Source: Bacillus sp. MYb209 (GTDB taxonomy: Bacteria > Bacillota > Bacilli > Bacillales > Bacillaceae_G). From it: a stretch of DNA of 64,000 nt. The stretch spans positions 54,958 to 118,957 of the forward strand of contig NZ_PCNZ01000013.1 in assembly GCF_002975175.1 (NCBI RefSeq). The letters run 5' to 3'. A model generated the notes under the pieces. That model searched no databases. It was not told the DNA's origin and saw only the letters and a program-made list of their open reading frames with translations. The position numbers and the translations under genes are program-made. This document shows positions 1 through 7,548 of the stretch, piece after piece (positions within the stretch are counted from its first letter, which is position 1; the number at the start of each line of letters is the position of its first letter).

Positions 1-96
1 TTAACGCCAACTTTATTTCATGCGCTATTAATGGGGATCGTGCTGAGTGTATATCGACGTAAAGATATGTCATTTAGAATGAAGAAAACACCTTGA
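1..96 (+). CDS. 3' end of a probable membrane protein (partial)
   Basis: The first 32 codons are open and end in TGA inside a terminator stem. The visible tail has a hydrophobic stretch (LFHALLMGIVLSV) followed by a basic end (YRRKDMSFRMKKTP), as in the last transmembrane helix and cytoplasmic tail of a polytopic protein. The rest lies outside the window, so the family cannot be named. A CPBP-type membrane protease is conceivable from the buried His near the C-terminus, but that is a guess. Confidence 0.55.
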   Translation, partial: LTPTLFHALLMGIVLSVYRRKDMSFRMKKTP

Positions 97-115
97 TGAT
101 TATCGAGGTGTTTTT
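87..115 (+). terminator. Intrinsic terminator of the first gene
   Basis: The arms ACACCTTG and CGAGGTGT enclose an 8-nt loop and are followed by a T run. The stop codon of the upstream gene lies in the 5' arm. Confidence 0.8.
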
Positions 116-196
116 GTTGCTTAACAGGATATAAATATGAAAGGTATAATAAGTATTATTATAACGTTTGAAAAATGCAGTAGTGTTGGAGTTGAA

Positions 197-250
197 ATGA
201 ATCAGCTTATTAATTTGCTTTTACTAGATAGGATTAATTTAAAGAGGTGA
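197..250 (+). CDS. Possible 17-aa leader peptide before the MNT gene
   Basis: A short frame encodes MNQLINLLLLDRINLKR. It has a plausible Shine-Dalgarno (TTGGAG, 6 nt upstream) and its TGA stop overlaps the AGAGGTG ribosome binding site of the next gene. That layout would allow translational coupling. It could equally be a chance frame or the remnant of a lost partner gene. Only comparison across strains can decide. Confidence 0.25.
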   Translation: MNQLINLLLLDRINLKR

Positions 251-255
251 ATGGA

Positions 256-594
256 ATGAATACTAATGTTCAAAAAGAGTTAAATCAATTAATAGATAAA
301 ATGACTTCTTCTCTTTTTGATGTTAATAAAATTATTTTATTTGGGTCTCATGCTTACGGTACACCTAATGAGGATAGTGATTTTGATTTATGTGTAGTGG
401 TTGATGGTATTGGTAAAAGAAAAAGAGAAGCCTTAAAGGAATTGAATTTAAGTATATTTGATGTAATGAAAACGCCAGTCGATTTACTTGTTTACGGTTC
501 TGAAGAATTTAATGAGCGCTCTGGTAACCCTGTAACGATGGAATACAAGATTGCTGAAGAAGGTAAGGTATTGTATACAAAAGAAACACCTTGA
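256..594 (+). CDS. MNT-type nucleotidyltransferase domain protein
   Basis: This 112-residue protein is a minimal nucleotidyltransferase of the DNA polymerase beta superfamily. The signature is GSHAYGTPNEDSDFDLCVV, with GS and the D-x-D metal-binding pair, followed by a third acidic strand (PVDLLVY). I chose ATG 256 because AGAGGTG lies 6 nt upstream; an in-frame GTG at 247 overlaps that site. MNT proteins usually pair with a HEPN toxin and can neutralise it by adding nucleotides. No HEPN gene is adjacent here, so this is an orphan or a relic. The stop codon is inside the shared terminator with helD. Confidence 0.8.
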   Translation: MNTNVQKELNQLIDKMTSSLFDVNKIILFGSHAYGTPNEDSDFDLCVVVDGIGKRKREALKELNLSIFDVMKTPVDLLVYGSEEFNERSGNPVTMEYKIAEEGKVLYTKETP

Positions 595-610
595 TAAAAA
601 ATCAAGGTGT
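586..610. terminator. Bidirectional terminator carrying both stop codons
   Basis: Perfect 10-bp arms ACACCTTGAT and ATCAAGGTGT surround an AAAAA loop. It separates the convergent MNT gene and helD. On each strand the arm reads ACA CCT TGA, so both proteins end in Thr-Pro-stop. Confidence 0.85.
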
Positions 611-2938
611 CTTAGTTATTAACTTGAAACTTTCCAAATCAGCCCCCATCACAAAAGGACTCACATCCCCAACACTATAAAGCTGCAACTCATGCATTGC
701 GCGCGTACAAGCAGTGTAGAACAATCTACGAACGCTTTCATCGCTGTATACCTCTTTAGAAGCATCGTAAATAATAACAGCATCAAATTCGATACCCTTC
801 GCTAAATAAGCAGGGATAACGACAATGCCTTGCTCATACTCGGCTGAGTTACTTTTCACAAGTTTAATATTCTCGATATGACTGAGTGCTTCGTATGCAG
901 CGGCACTTTCAGCTGCGGATTTACATATAATTGCGATCGTATTGTGCTGTTGTTTTTGTAGTTCTGCAACTTTGGAAGTGATACGATCATGCAGTTCACT
1001 GTAATCAGAAACTCTAGTCACTGTAGGTTTCTCGCCGTCGCGTTCAAAGGCGTTAATGTTCTTTCCTTCAGGTACGAGATCACGTGTGAATTCAATAATC
1101 GGTTTTGTTGAGCGATAGCTACGAGTTAAGTTGATGCCGTTTGTTTCATCAGGCCCGTATAAGCTAGCAAGTGTATGGAAATCAACTGTTTCACTAGCAT
1201 GGGCGAATATTGCTTGGTTAAAGTCTCCGAGCACAGTCATTTTTGCGGCAGGGAATAAGCGTTTTAAAAACTCGAACTGAAACGGAGAATAATCTTGCGC
1301 TTCATCTACGAGTACGTGTTTAATTGATCTGTTTGTTTGGAAGCCTTCAATTAATTCTTTTAAAAGTAAAAATGGAGTCGCATCCTCGTAATGTAGCTTT
1401 CCTTCATCTAACATGTTTAAAGTTAGTGAACAAATGTCGTCCCATTCTTTAGGTTTTTCACCAGTAACCCATGATGAATCTGTGAAGAGCTGTTTATATA
1501 TTCCTGTGAAATTGATGAAACGTAGCGTTTGAACGCCTTTACGCAGCGGTTTTAACTTTTTACGGATAATCATACGGCTAAGTACTTTATTTTCACTTTC
1601 GTAATCGTCAAATGAGTTTTCTGCAAACTCTCCTTTTTTCTGTAAGTAATTATAAGCTTTTTGATATTCATCTTTACTAAGCAGTTCAATTTCTTCTTGC
1701 ACCCAAGGTTTCGTCCGTTCGCTTTTTTCAAGTTCATCTATTTGTTTATTTAGCCACTCCGTTAACTTCTCAATTCGATTATGGAAGCGGAGGGAGGGAT
1801 CGGTATTGTAAAATTGTTCTGTAATTTGTTTAGCAGAGGCAATTGGTTTTCCTCTAAATTTCATTCCTCTAAACAACATACCGGACGATTCTAGAGATTG
1901 TCTGTACATCCTAATTGTCTCGAAAAATTGGGTGGATGCTTTAAATCGAATGCTCGCATTTCGAGTTTTATAGGCAGGGCTATTCGTTTCAGTTAGCATA
2001 TATTCTAATTGCTCATAAGGGTCTTCAACGTCAAATGACTTGCTTAGTCTATGGTTTAAATATTCCTGGAAGGTAACTTGCTGCATATTCTCTTCACCGA
2101 GTTCTGGCAATACGTTAGATACGTAGCTGTTGAACATGGAGTTAGGGGAGAAGAGAATGATTTGATCTGCTTTTAGCCATTCGCGATATTTATATAGTAA
2201 GTAGGCGATTCGCTGCAGAGCAGCTGATGTTTTACCGCTACCAGCAGCTCCTTGAACGATAAGTAGTCGCCCTTCATCGTGACGGATAATTTCATTTTGC
2301 TCGCGCTGGATAGTAGCAACAATACTTTGCATATGTTTGTTTGTACCTTTTCCGAGCGCTTGTTGCAGGATCTCATCTCCAATTGTAAGGCTCGTATCGA
2401 ACATGGAGTCAATCTCGCCATTTTGAATAATATATTGTAATTTTTTCTCCACATTGCCGCGGATTACGCCTCCTGGTGTACTGTACTCAGCTGGTCCTGG
2501 TGGATAATCGTAGTAGACACTTGAAATGGGTGCGCGCCAATCGTATATAAGAAAGTTTTCTCCGCTTGCATCGGTAAGGGTAGCCACCCCGATATAAATT
2601 TGTTCTGCATCAACTTCTCCTTCTTCTTTGAAATCGATTCGTCCGAAGTAAGGTGCTTTATGCATACGGCGTAGTGCGGCAAGTCGATTAAAGGTGTGCT
2701 TATGGGTAATTTGTGTTACGGCTAGTGACTGAGCTTGTTGTCTTAAGTTGATAACTGTTTCAAGATAATCGTCAAAAGTATCAGTATTAACTTTTACATC
2801 ATCCCAGAAGTGTTTGCGAATGTTGATTACTTCTGCCCGGCGTCTGCCAGTTTCGCTTTCCAGTTTATCAATTTGCTCCGTAATCGTTTCTATTACGGTA
2901 TCCAATCGTTTTTGCTCTAAATCAAGTTTTTTGTTCAT
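602..2938 (-). CDS. helD: HelD, RNA polymerase recycling ATPase (UvrD/Rep-like)
   Basis: This 778-residue superfamily-1 ATPase matches the length and architecture of B. subtilis HelD, which removes stalled RNA polymerase from DNA and promotes its recycling. The N-terminal 100 residues are charged and helical, like the arm that enters the polymerase secondary channel. Walker A is GAAGSGKT (about 230-237), Walker B/motif II is VDEAQD (545-549), motif III is GDFNQAI (about 571), and motifs V and VI are KGIEFDAV (about 714) and YTACTRA (741-747). AAAGGAG precedes the ATG by about 9 nt. The gene is monocistronic between two terminators. Confidence 0.92.
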   Translation of the reverse strand: MNKKLDLEQKRLDTVIETITEQIDKLESETGRRRAEVINIRKHFWDDVKVNTDTFDDYLETVINLRQQAQSLAVTQITHKHTFNRLAALRRMHKAPYFGRIDFKEEGEVDAEQIYIGVATLTDASGENFLIYDWRAPISSVYYDYPPGPAEYSTPGGVIRGNVEKKLQYIIQNGEIDSMFDTSLTIGDEILQQALGKGTNKHMQSIVATIQREQNEIIRHDEGRLLIVQGAAGSGKTSAALQRIAYLLYKYREWLKADQIILFSPNSMFNSYVSNVLPELGEENMQQVTFQEYLNHRLSKSFDVEDPYEQLEYMLTETNSPAYKTRNASIRFKASTQFFETIRMYRQSLESSGMLFRGMKFRGKPIASAKQITEQFYNTDPSLRFHNRIEKLTEWLNKQIDELEKSERTKPWVQEEIELLSKDEYQKAYNYLQKKGEFAENSFDDYESENKVLSRMIIRKKLKPLRKGVQTLRFINFTGIYKQLFTDSSWVTGEKPKEWDDICSLTLNMLDEGKLHYEDATPFLLLKELIEGFQTNRSIKHVLVDEAQDYSPFQFEFLKRLFPAAKMTVLGDFNQAIFAHASETVDFHTLASLYGPDETNGINLTRSYRSTKPIIEFTRDLVPEGKNINAFERDGEKPTVTRVSDYSELHDRITSKVAELQKQQHNTIAIICKSAAESAAAYEALSHIENIKLVKSNSAEYEQGIVVIPAYLAKGIEFDAVIIYDASKEVYSDESVRRLFYTACTRAMHELQLYSVGDVSPFVMGADLESFKLITKTP

Positions 2939-2972
2939 ACGTAAGCACTCCTTTAAAAGTGAAAAATAGAGG

Positions 2973-3001
2973 TTGACTGAAGATGTGTTTTGGTGTATAA
3001 T
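2973..3001 (+). promoter_or_regulatory. Sigma-A promoter with no coding gene behind it
   Basis: TTGACT, a 17-bp spacer and TATAAT lie on the plus strand, upstream of and divergent from helD. The predicted start is near 3008. No open frame with a ribosome binding site follows before the terminator at 3093-3130. Confidence 0.75.
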
Positions 3002-3007
3002 TAAGAT

Positions 3008-3130
3008 GCGGATAAATACATTCTATTGTTTTTGATGAGCGTTTCTGTACTAATTTAACATAGTTTTTTAATTTAATCAATGATAATGAGATAAACCTTG
3101 GTTTCGTTCTGCGCGAATCAAGGTTTTTTT
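3008..3130 (+). ncRNA. Candidate small RNA of about 120 nt
   Basis: This stretch runs from the +1 predicted by the TTGACT/TATAAT promoter to a hairpin with a seven-T tail. It contains only very short frames without Shine-Dalgarno sequences. It lies between the 5' end of helD and the 3' end of prsA, both on the other strand, so it cannot be the 5' UTR of a neighbour. I do not recognise it as a known RNA family. Confidence 0.55.
3093..3130 (+). terminator. Terminator of the candidate small RNA
   Basis: AAACCTTG near 3093 pairs with CAAGGTTT ending near 3126, with extra pairing of TTCG to CGAA inside. TTTTTTT follows on the plus strand. Confidence 0.75.
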
Positions 3131-3192
3131 GTGTTGAATGGAGTAAGGCGGGGGAGTATATCGATTTATCGGCAAAAAAACTACTACAAAAT

Positions 3193-3223
3193 AAAAAAGC
3201 TTGGGATATTCCCAAGCTTTTTT
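3193..3223 (-). terminator. prsA terminator
   Basis: A near-perfect hairpin (AAAAAAGCTTGGGA paired with TCCCAAGCTTTTTT) lies just downstream of the prsA stop. Its symmetry lets it act on both strands. Confidence 0.85.
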
Positions 3224-3230
3224 CACTTCA

Positions 3231-4094
3231 TTATTTCTTTTCGTCTTTTTTAGCGTCAGCTTTTGGCTCTTCGAAAAGATTTTTTAAATCTTTATCGTCA
3301 ACTTTTACGTCAGCTTTTTTGATTTCTTTCATCATAAGATCGTTCATAAATTGAGCATCTTGTGATTTCTTTTGAACAAGGTCTTTTTTGATGTCGCCTT
3401 TTACTTCATCAAATGGTTTTTGTTCTTTAATATCTGTTACTTTAATGATGTGGTAACCGAATTGTGATTTTACAGGTTCGCTTACTTCATCTTTCTTCAT
3501 TTTATAAGCAGCATCTTCGAATTCTTTAACCATTTTACCAGCTGTAAAGTAGCCAAGGTCTCCGCCTTTTTCTTTTGAACCAGTATCTTCAGAGTATTGT
3601 TTCGCTAAATCTTCGAAAGATTTACCTTGTCCAAGCTCTTCTTTAACCTTTTTCGCAGTAGCTTCATCTTTTACAAGAATGTGGCTTGCTTTAATTTCAG
3701 GCTTGTAGTTTTCTTTTAGTTCTTTATCAGTAATTGTTTTTTCAATCGCTTGTTCTTGAGCTAATGAAGCGCGAACGCCATTTTTAACTGTTTCTTCTTT
3801 AAGACCTTGTTGTTTCATTAGTGTATCGAATTGGTCACCGACTTGCTTTTTCATTTCATCGTACTTTTTGTCTACTTCTTTGTCATCGACTTTGTAGTTT
3901 TTAATAAGTACTTTTTCCATAACCATGTTATTTAGTACTTGTTTACCAGCTGTTTGTTTCATTTGAGTGTAGAACTCTTCTTTTGTAATGTCACCAGCTT
4001 TAGATGTAACAATTTTGTCTGATGATGATGATGTTCCACATGCTGATAATGCGATTACACTTGTAGCGGCTAAGGCAAGCATAGCTTTCTTCAT
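3231..4094 (-). CDS. prsA: PrsA foldase lipoprotein (parvulin-type peptidyl-prolyl isomerase)
   Basis: A 287-residue extracytoplasmic lipoprotein that helps secreted proteins fold after Sec export. The signal peptide ends in the lipobox LSAC with Cys19 as the lipidated residue. The parvulin domain spans about 135-222, starting [10 protein letters not shown], with GGDLGYF in the middle and [10 protein letters not shown] at the end. It is flanked by helical NC segments and a Lys/Asp-rich tail. B. cereus-group genomes carry several PrsA paralogues; the hpr-ecs neighbourhood resembles that of PrsA1. AGGAG precedes the ATG. The linked hpr and ecs genes also affect secreted protease output. Confidence 0.92.
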   Translation of the reverse strand: MKKAMLALAATSVIALSACGTSSSSDKIVTSKAGDITKEEFYTQMKQTAGKQVLNNMVMEKVLIKNYKVDDKEVDKKYDEMKKQVGDQFDTLMKQQGLKEETVKNGVRASLAQEQAIEKTITDKELKENYKPEIKASHILVKDEATAKKVKEELGQGKSFEDLAKQYSEDTGSKEKGGDLGYFTAGKMVKEFEDAAYKMKKDEVSEPVKSQFGYHIIKVTDIKEQKPFDEVKGDIKKDLVQKKSQDAQFMNDLMMKEIKKADVKVDDKDLKNLFEEPKADAKKDEKK

Positions 4095-4362
4095 TCAATA
4101 AACACTCCTACTATTATGTATTTTTAATTTATCCCGTACAAATGAAGAAACGCCTTATGATAGGTTATTTTCGTTCATAAGAACCTGATTAAGTCTCACT
4201 GATGTCTTTGCTTTTTTAATATGTAAAAGCACGCTTAACAGGGCTTACCGAGGCTTTAGGATAAAGTTTAGATGCGTGTCGTTTATTTCATAGTATAAGC
4301 AATATGTACAAAATTTAATATATCATATTTCGACGGGTTTTCCTATTGATAAAGTGAAACTT
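4095..4362 (-). other. Non-coding stretch upstream of prsA, possible long leader
   Basis: About 270 nt without a credible gene. On the minus strand a TATACT-like -10 near 4290 would give a leader of roughly 180-190 nt with several weak GC-containing helices. I found no match to T-box, S-box, FMN, TPP, lysine or cobalamin signatures. A regulatory role is possible but unsupported. Confidence 0.3.
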
Positions 4363-4363
4363 T

Positions 4364-4393
4364 AATCCTTTGGGTGAAGTGTCCCAAAGGATT
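4364..4393. repeat. 11-bp hairpin AATCCTTTGGG
   Basis: The arms AATCCTTTGGG and CCCAAAGGATT enclose an 8-nt loop. Neither flank has a good T run, so it is a weak terminator at best. It sits beside a second, longer inverted repeat at 4412-4468. Confidence 0.6.
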
Positions 4394-4411
4394 ATTAGTT
4401 GAACGAATCGG

Positions 4412-4468
4412 GCATTAACGGGCAGTTTCATTAGGTTTTACTTCATTTTGCCTACTGCCCGTTAATGC
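4412..4468. repeat. 15-bp perfect inverted repeat, 27-nt loop
   Basis: GCATTAACGGGCAGT at 4412-4426 is matched exactly by its reverse complement at 4454-4468. The stem is far more stable than the surrounding AT-rich DNA would give by chance, and no T run follows. It may be a mobile or dispersed intergenic element of the B. cereus group, but family membership was not tested. Confidence 0.7.
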
Positions 4469-4562
4469 GGGATAAAGAAATTTTAACCAGTTTGTGTCAG
4501 ATTTTGAAAGGGTACCATATTGGGCGCATGTCGCATATACAGAAAATAGGAGGGGATGGGGG

Positions 4563-4634
4563 ATGAATTCAAAACTTATTTTATTACTTGTACTGTTTAT
4601 TTTATTAGTTATAGTAGGTATAATTTGCTTATAG
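4563..4634 (+). CDS. 23-aa membrane peptide, YjcZ-like
   Basis: The frame encodes MNSKLILLLVLFILLVIVG followed by IICL, almost entirely one transmembrane helix. AGGAGGGG lies 7 nt before the ATG, a very strong ribosome binding site for so short a frame. The VLFILLVIVG core matches the hydrophobic segment of the small YjcZ-type sporulation membrane proteins common in Bacillus. The family call is by pattern only. Confidence 0.5.
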   Translation: MNSKLILLLVLFILLVIVGIICL

Positions 4635-4637
4635 AGG

Positions 4638-4668
4638 AAAAAAATGAGGAAGGGGCTTTCCTTCCTCA
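4638..4668 (-). terminator. Terminator of the 64-aa membrane protein gene
   Basis: The stem TGAGGAAGG/CCTTCCTCA (4645-4653 with 4660-4668) is followed on the minus strand by seven Ts. The stop codon of the gene is the first base triplet of the stem. Confidence 0.8.
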
Positions 4669-4860
4669 CTTTCCATGAAATATAATTTCTATATAACTAG
4701 AAATTAATAGAATGGTAATACATACATTAATAACTCGAAAGACACCGGGCTGGCGGCTCGCAGATATTTGTTTTCGCTCACACAGTGTATGTGTCATGAA
4801 ATTCGTGTAAAATATAACAAGAAGTGCGAATGCGACAAAAACAACGGTTATAAGAGTCAT
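4666..4860 (-). CDS. Small two-helix membrane protein, unknown function
   Basis: A 64-residue protein with two hydrophobic segments (about 3-20 and 43-60) and a basic connecting loop (CERKQISASRQ). AAAGGAGGTC about 8 nt upstream of the ATG supports expression, and a terminator follows. It occupies the place between prsA and yhaI. It does not resemble YhaL, which lies near prsA in B. subtilis. I do not recognise it. Confidence 0.7.
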   Translation of the reverse strand: MTLITVVFVAFALLVIFYTNFMTHTLCERKQISASRQPGVFRVINVCITILLISSYIEIIFHGK

Positions 4861-4978
4861 GAGGCGAGACCTCCTTTTGGCTAAAATACATATACTTTAT
4901 ATATTGTATCATACGATATTTTGTTCGTGTTACAAAATTCAGAAATAGAAGACTTTGTGTTAGGAAGCGAGGGAGAAA

Positions 4979-5314
4979 ATGGACGTTGTAAGAAGACTAG
5001 AACAAGCTGAATACTACGTAGACCTACTATTTAAAATGATTGATGAAGAAAAGTGTCCATTTTATTCTTTAATCATAAAGAAAAAAGCTCGTAAAAAAGA
5101 CATTGAACGTATAATAAAACTTTGTGAAAAGCTGAACGAACAATATGTAGTGGAGAAAGCAGAAGGGCTGCTTTTGTTCGATGCGCTGCTAGATCAATTT
5201 GAAAAAGCGCTTCCACATCAGCTCGAAGTACACGAAACTGCGGAAGCGCTAGCAAAACAGGGCTTATTTGTGCCACTTATGAATGAATTCTTACGCATGA
5301 TTGCAAAAGGATAA
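4979..5314 (+). CDS. yhaI: YhaI-family protein (DUF1878)
   Basis: A 111-residue, all-helical, highly charged cytoplasmic protein whose length and position next to hpr match B. subtilis YhaI. It starts MDVVRRLEQAEYYVDLLFKM and has no membrane segment or catalytic motif. GAGGGAG precedes the ATG. It converges with hpr, with only 5 bp between stop codons and no visible hairpin. The function is unknown; conserved linkage to hpr suggests a shared context. Confidence 0.8.
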   Translation: MDVVRRLEQAEYYVDLLFKMIDEEKCPFYSLIIKKKARKKDIERIIKLCEKLNEQYVVEKAEGLLLFDALLDQFEKALPHQLEVHETAEALAKQGLFVPLMNEFLRMIAKG

Positions 5315-5319
5315 ATAGA

Positions 5320-5877
5320 TTATTTCTTAACTAATTTTTGATCGGTCTCCGTAAAGTTCTCCTCAATATTCTCTAATGATTTCTCAAAAATATCGATGAA
5401 GTCCTGTCCGTAAATATTGCGAAGGATCGCAATAAGTTCGATATTTTCTGGGAACTTACCGTAAAAATTACGAAGTTCAAGTGCCCCATTAAAAACAGAA
5501 TTATTTTCAGGGTCATACTCCTCCATTAAGCGAAGTAGTAATTCTTCCCCTTTGTCTGTAATTTCAATGTACGTATTTCGTTTATCATCTTCTTTTTTAG
5601 AGAATACAAGATAGCCGCGTTCTTCTAGCTTTTTAGAGAAGTTAAACGCCGTTGATACGTGCATAACTCCAAACTTAGCAATCTCAGAAATAGAAGCCCC
5701 TTTTAAATGATAAGCGATTGATAAAATATGATGCTCGTTAATGTTTAAATCGTAAGGTTTAATCCATTGTTGCCAATCTTTCTCTACGCATTTCCATAAC
5801 GCTTTCGATAATTGAGCAATACGTTGGCTGAAAATCATCGCTTCTTTTACCGAGTAATTTTTTTCTCCACTTTTCAT
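5320..5877 (-). CDS. hpr: Hpr (ScoC), MarR-family transition-state regulator
   Basis: A 185-residue winged-helix regulator. The DNA-binding region spans about 40-130: [20 protein letters not shown] leads into the recognition helix [17 protein letters not shown], then the wing ([14 protein letters not shown]). Sequence and neighbours (yhaI, yhaH, hit, ecs) match B. subtilis Hpr/ScoC, which represses extracellular protease genes and affects sporulation and peptide transport. A weak Shine-Dalgarno (GGGTGAG) sits close to the ATG. A leader of about 300 nt without genes separates it from yhaH. Confidence 0.92.
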   Translation of the reverse strand: MKSGEKNYSVKEAMIFSQRIAQLSKALWKCVEKDWQQWIKPYDLNINEHHILSIAYHLKGASISEIAKFGVMHVSTAFNFSKKLEERGYLVFSKKEDDKRNTYIEITDKGEELLLRLMEEYDPENNSVFNGALELRNFYGKFPENIELIAILRNIYGQDFIDIFEKSLENIEENFTETDQKLVKK

Positions 5878-6089
5878 TTACTCACCCACTTTAACATTCT
5901 TTTTTCATTATTATCTATTATGCCAGTAAAATAAAAATTAATAAAGTCTTTTTGTGAGAATTGTGAAAATTTTTCGGAAAAACGATATTCTATACAAATC
6001 ATGCATAACTATGGAAGCGTTTTATGAGTCAAGAATACATGTGTTGTCTTTACATGTTAAGGGATAACATATATTGTAAATGCATAAAA

Positions 6090-6118
6090 ACACGGTATAT
6101 CTATGTGATATGCCGTGT
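6090..6118 (-). terminator. yhaH terminator
   Basis: ACACGGTATATC pairs with GATATGCCGTGT with one mismatch, and TTTTT follows on the minus strand. The rest of 5878-6176 holds the hpr promoter region; I saw no other feature. Confidence 0.7.
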
Positions 6119-6176
6119 CAATGTCAATTCGTATGAAAAATATTTGTTATATGCAAAAAACTAAGCAGGAATATGT

Positions 6177-6539
6177 TTACGCTTTTTCTGGAACGGCTTC
6201 TTGTAGTTTCTCAATTGACTTTTGAATGTCTAAAATTTCTTTTTCAATATGTCGTTTGTTTTGAGAAATATCTTGTTTCCAGTTAGAAAGAGTGTCATGC
6301 ATATCGTCTTTTAGTTCTTGGAATACTTCTTTACCTTCTGAAGCAGTTTCAACGATTTGACGCTTTAATAACTTTGTATCAGCTGTAATATCAGCTAAAG
6401 TCTTTTTAATATCAGTCCCTTTTTCTTTCAGCTTACCGCGCATAGCTTTACCAGAAGAAGGAGTTGAGAAAAGAACGGCTAGTCCAGCAACTGCTCCGCC
6501 GCAAAGTACACCTGTAATAAAGGATTTAGCTTTTGACAT
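6177..6539 (-). CDS. yhaH: YhaH, YtxH-domain membrane-anchored protein
   Basis: I start this at the ATG at 6539 (MSKAKSFITG), preceded by AAGGAGG, giving 120 residues; the longer frame adds an unsupported N-terminus. Residues 5-25 form a glycine-rich membrane anchor (FITGVLCGGAVAGLAVLFSTPSSG), the YtxH hallmark. The remainder is a long charged helix likely to form a coiled coil. YtxH proteins are often linked to stress and sporulation. It lies between hpr and hit as in B. subtilis. Confidence 0.85.
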   Translation of the reverse strand: MSKAKSFITGVLCGGAVAGLAVLFSTPSSGKAMRGKLKEKGTDIKKTLADITADTKLLKRQIVETASEGKEVFQELKDDMHDTLSNWKQDISQNKRHIEKEILDIQKSIEKLQEAVPEKA

Positions 6540-6664
6540 AAAAGGAAACCTCCTTATTTTTCGTTCGTATTCATGATGTATAAAAGTGTGCATATCTTTA
6601 AGACAAGGGGAAGAAAAGTGAGCTTTTCTCTCTTGTACATGCTATGCACAAAAAATCATACCCC

Positions 6665-6704
6665 CGGCATTTTTTGTGAAGAAACAAGCCATGCAATAAA
6701 TGCC
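6665..6704 (-). terminator. Possible hit terminator
   Basis: GGCATTT and AAATGCC form a stem with a long loop, followed on the minus strand by a T-rich stretch. Weak compared with the other terminators here. Confidence 0.4.
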
Positions 6705-6747
6705 AGAGGAATCGGTTTGTTATGTATTACTTCTTATTATAGTGGCA

Positions 6748-7182
6748 CTATTTCACACCATTTGCAATTGTACTTGCGATGTTTTGTAAATTTTCCATTG
6801 TGTATTCATTTTGGTGTGATTTCCAAACAGCACCGAAACCATCGTTTTCACCGTAGCGTGGAATTAAATGAAGGTGGAAGTGGAATACAGTTTGTCCAGC
6901 TTTCTCGCCGTTATTGTTAAGTAGGTTGAAACCAACTGGATTAAATTCTGCTTTCATTGTATTTGCGATTTTTGGAACGACAGCAAAAATATGTGATGCG
7001 ATTTCTGGCGTTAACGCAAAAATGTCTTGTTTGTGTACTTTCGGAATAACAAGAGTATGTCCTTTTGTTACTTGACTAATATCTAAAAATGCGAGTACAT
7101 GTTCATCTTCGTATACTTTTGAGCAAGGGATTTGCCCGTCAATGATTTTACAAAAAATACAATTGTCCGCTGTATGATTCAT
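6748..7182 (-). CDS. hit: Hit, HIT-family nucleotide-binding hydrolase
   Basis: A 144-residue histidine-triad protein (MNHTADNCIFCKIIDG start) with the catalytic motif HFHLHLIP near residue 98. CxxC (CIFC) near residue 9 may bind zinc, as in related proteins. Members hydrolyse nucleoside phosphoramidates or adenylated nucleotides. I use the ATG at 7182, which has AAAGGA 8 nt upstream, not the longer frame. It is divergent from ecsABC, as in B. subtilis. Confidence 0.92.
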   Translation of the reverse strand: MNHTADNCIFCKIIDGQIPCSKVYEDEHVLAFLDISQVTKGHTLVIPKVHKQDIFALTPEIASHIFAVVPKIANTMKAEFNPVGFNLLNNNGEKAGQTVFHFHLHLIPRYGENDGFGAVWKSHQNEYTMENLQNIASTIANGVK

Positions 7183-7213
7183 CGATCTCATCCTTTCAAA
7201 TAGCCTTAGCCGT

Positions 7214-7241
7214 ATTTTACCATAATTACATAGGAGAACAA
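7214..7241 (-). promoter_or_regulatory. Likely hit promoter
   Basis: On the minus strand TTGTTC and TAAAAT are separated by 16 bp, about 30 nt before the hit Shine-Dalgarno. It lies downstream of a terminator at 7247-7278, so hit has its own start. Confidence 0.5.
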
Positions 7242-7246
7242 ACACG

Positions 7247-7278
7247 AAAAACAGGAAGCTGACTCAGCTTCCTGTTTT
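7247..7278. terminator. Terminator upstream of hit, ending a minus-strand unit
   Basis: 15-bp perfect arms AAAACAGGAAGCTGA and TCAGCTTCCTGTTTT. On the minus strand five Ts follow. No annotated gene ends here, so it probably terminates a transcript from the repeat array at 7320-7548. Confidence 0.75.
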
Positions 7279-7319
7279 CTGAAGAGGGATTGAAAAAGCA
7301 TTTTTTATAATTTACGGTT

Positions 7320-7548
7320 CGCAGACACCTCATTTATTTAAGAAATGCACGGTAAATCGGCTAAAGTTTCTGCCGTAGACACCCCATTTTCAAGTGAAAT
7401 GAATTGCAATCTTTTTTTAAAATGAAATTGTTTATTTTTTAAAACAGTATATGCTCTTTCGGAGACACCCCGTTTCGAAAATGAAACAAATGATCTGGTT
7501 ATGTGTAAATTTCTTTGTCCAACATGGACACCCCATTTCATGATGACT
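7320..7548 (-). repeat. Four copies of a small hairpin followed by GGGGTGTC
   Basis: Read on the minus strand, copies centre near 7530, 7467, 7381 and 7327. Each has the octamer GGGGTGTC (one copy GAGGTGTC) right after the 3' arm of a short hairpin such as GTTTC/GAAAC or CATTT/AAATG, and three continue as TNCG. Spacing is 63, 86 and 54 nt, so reading frame is not preserved: the nucleic acid, not a protein, is conserved. The block lies between hit and ecsA and ends at the terminator 7247-7278. Confidence 0.65.

Noticed and set aside
4095-4362. T-box or other known riboswitch in the prsA leader
   Set aside because: None of the conserved signatures of T-box, S-box, TPP, FMN, lysine or cobalamin elements could be found.
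4415-4669. 84-codon minus-strand frame over the inverted repeat
   Set aside because: It crosses a perfect hairpin and an opposite-strand peptide gene with a strong ribosome binding site, and has no such site itself.
7338-7541. A 67-codon minus-strand frame across the array, with repeated Gly-Val motifs
   Set aside because: The repeats change frame between copies and the frame has no good ribosome binding site; the Gly-Val pattern comes from GGGGTGTC being readable as Gly-Val in two frames.
7320-7548. The GGGGTGTC array as a CRISPR array
   Set aside because: Repeats are short and imperfect, spacing varies (54-86 nt), and no cas genes are present.
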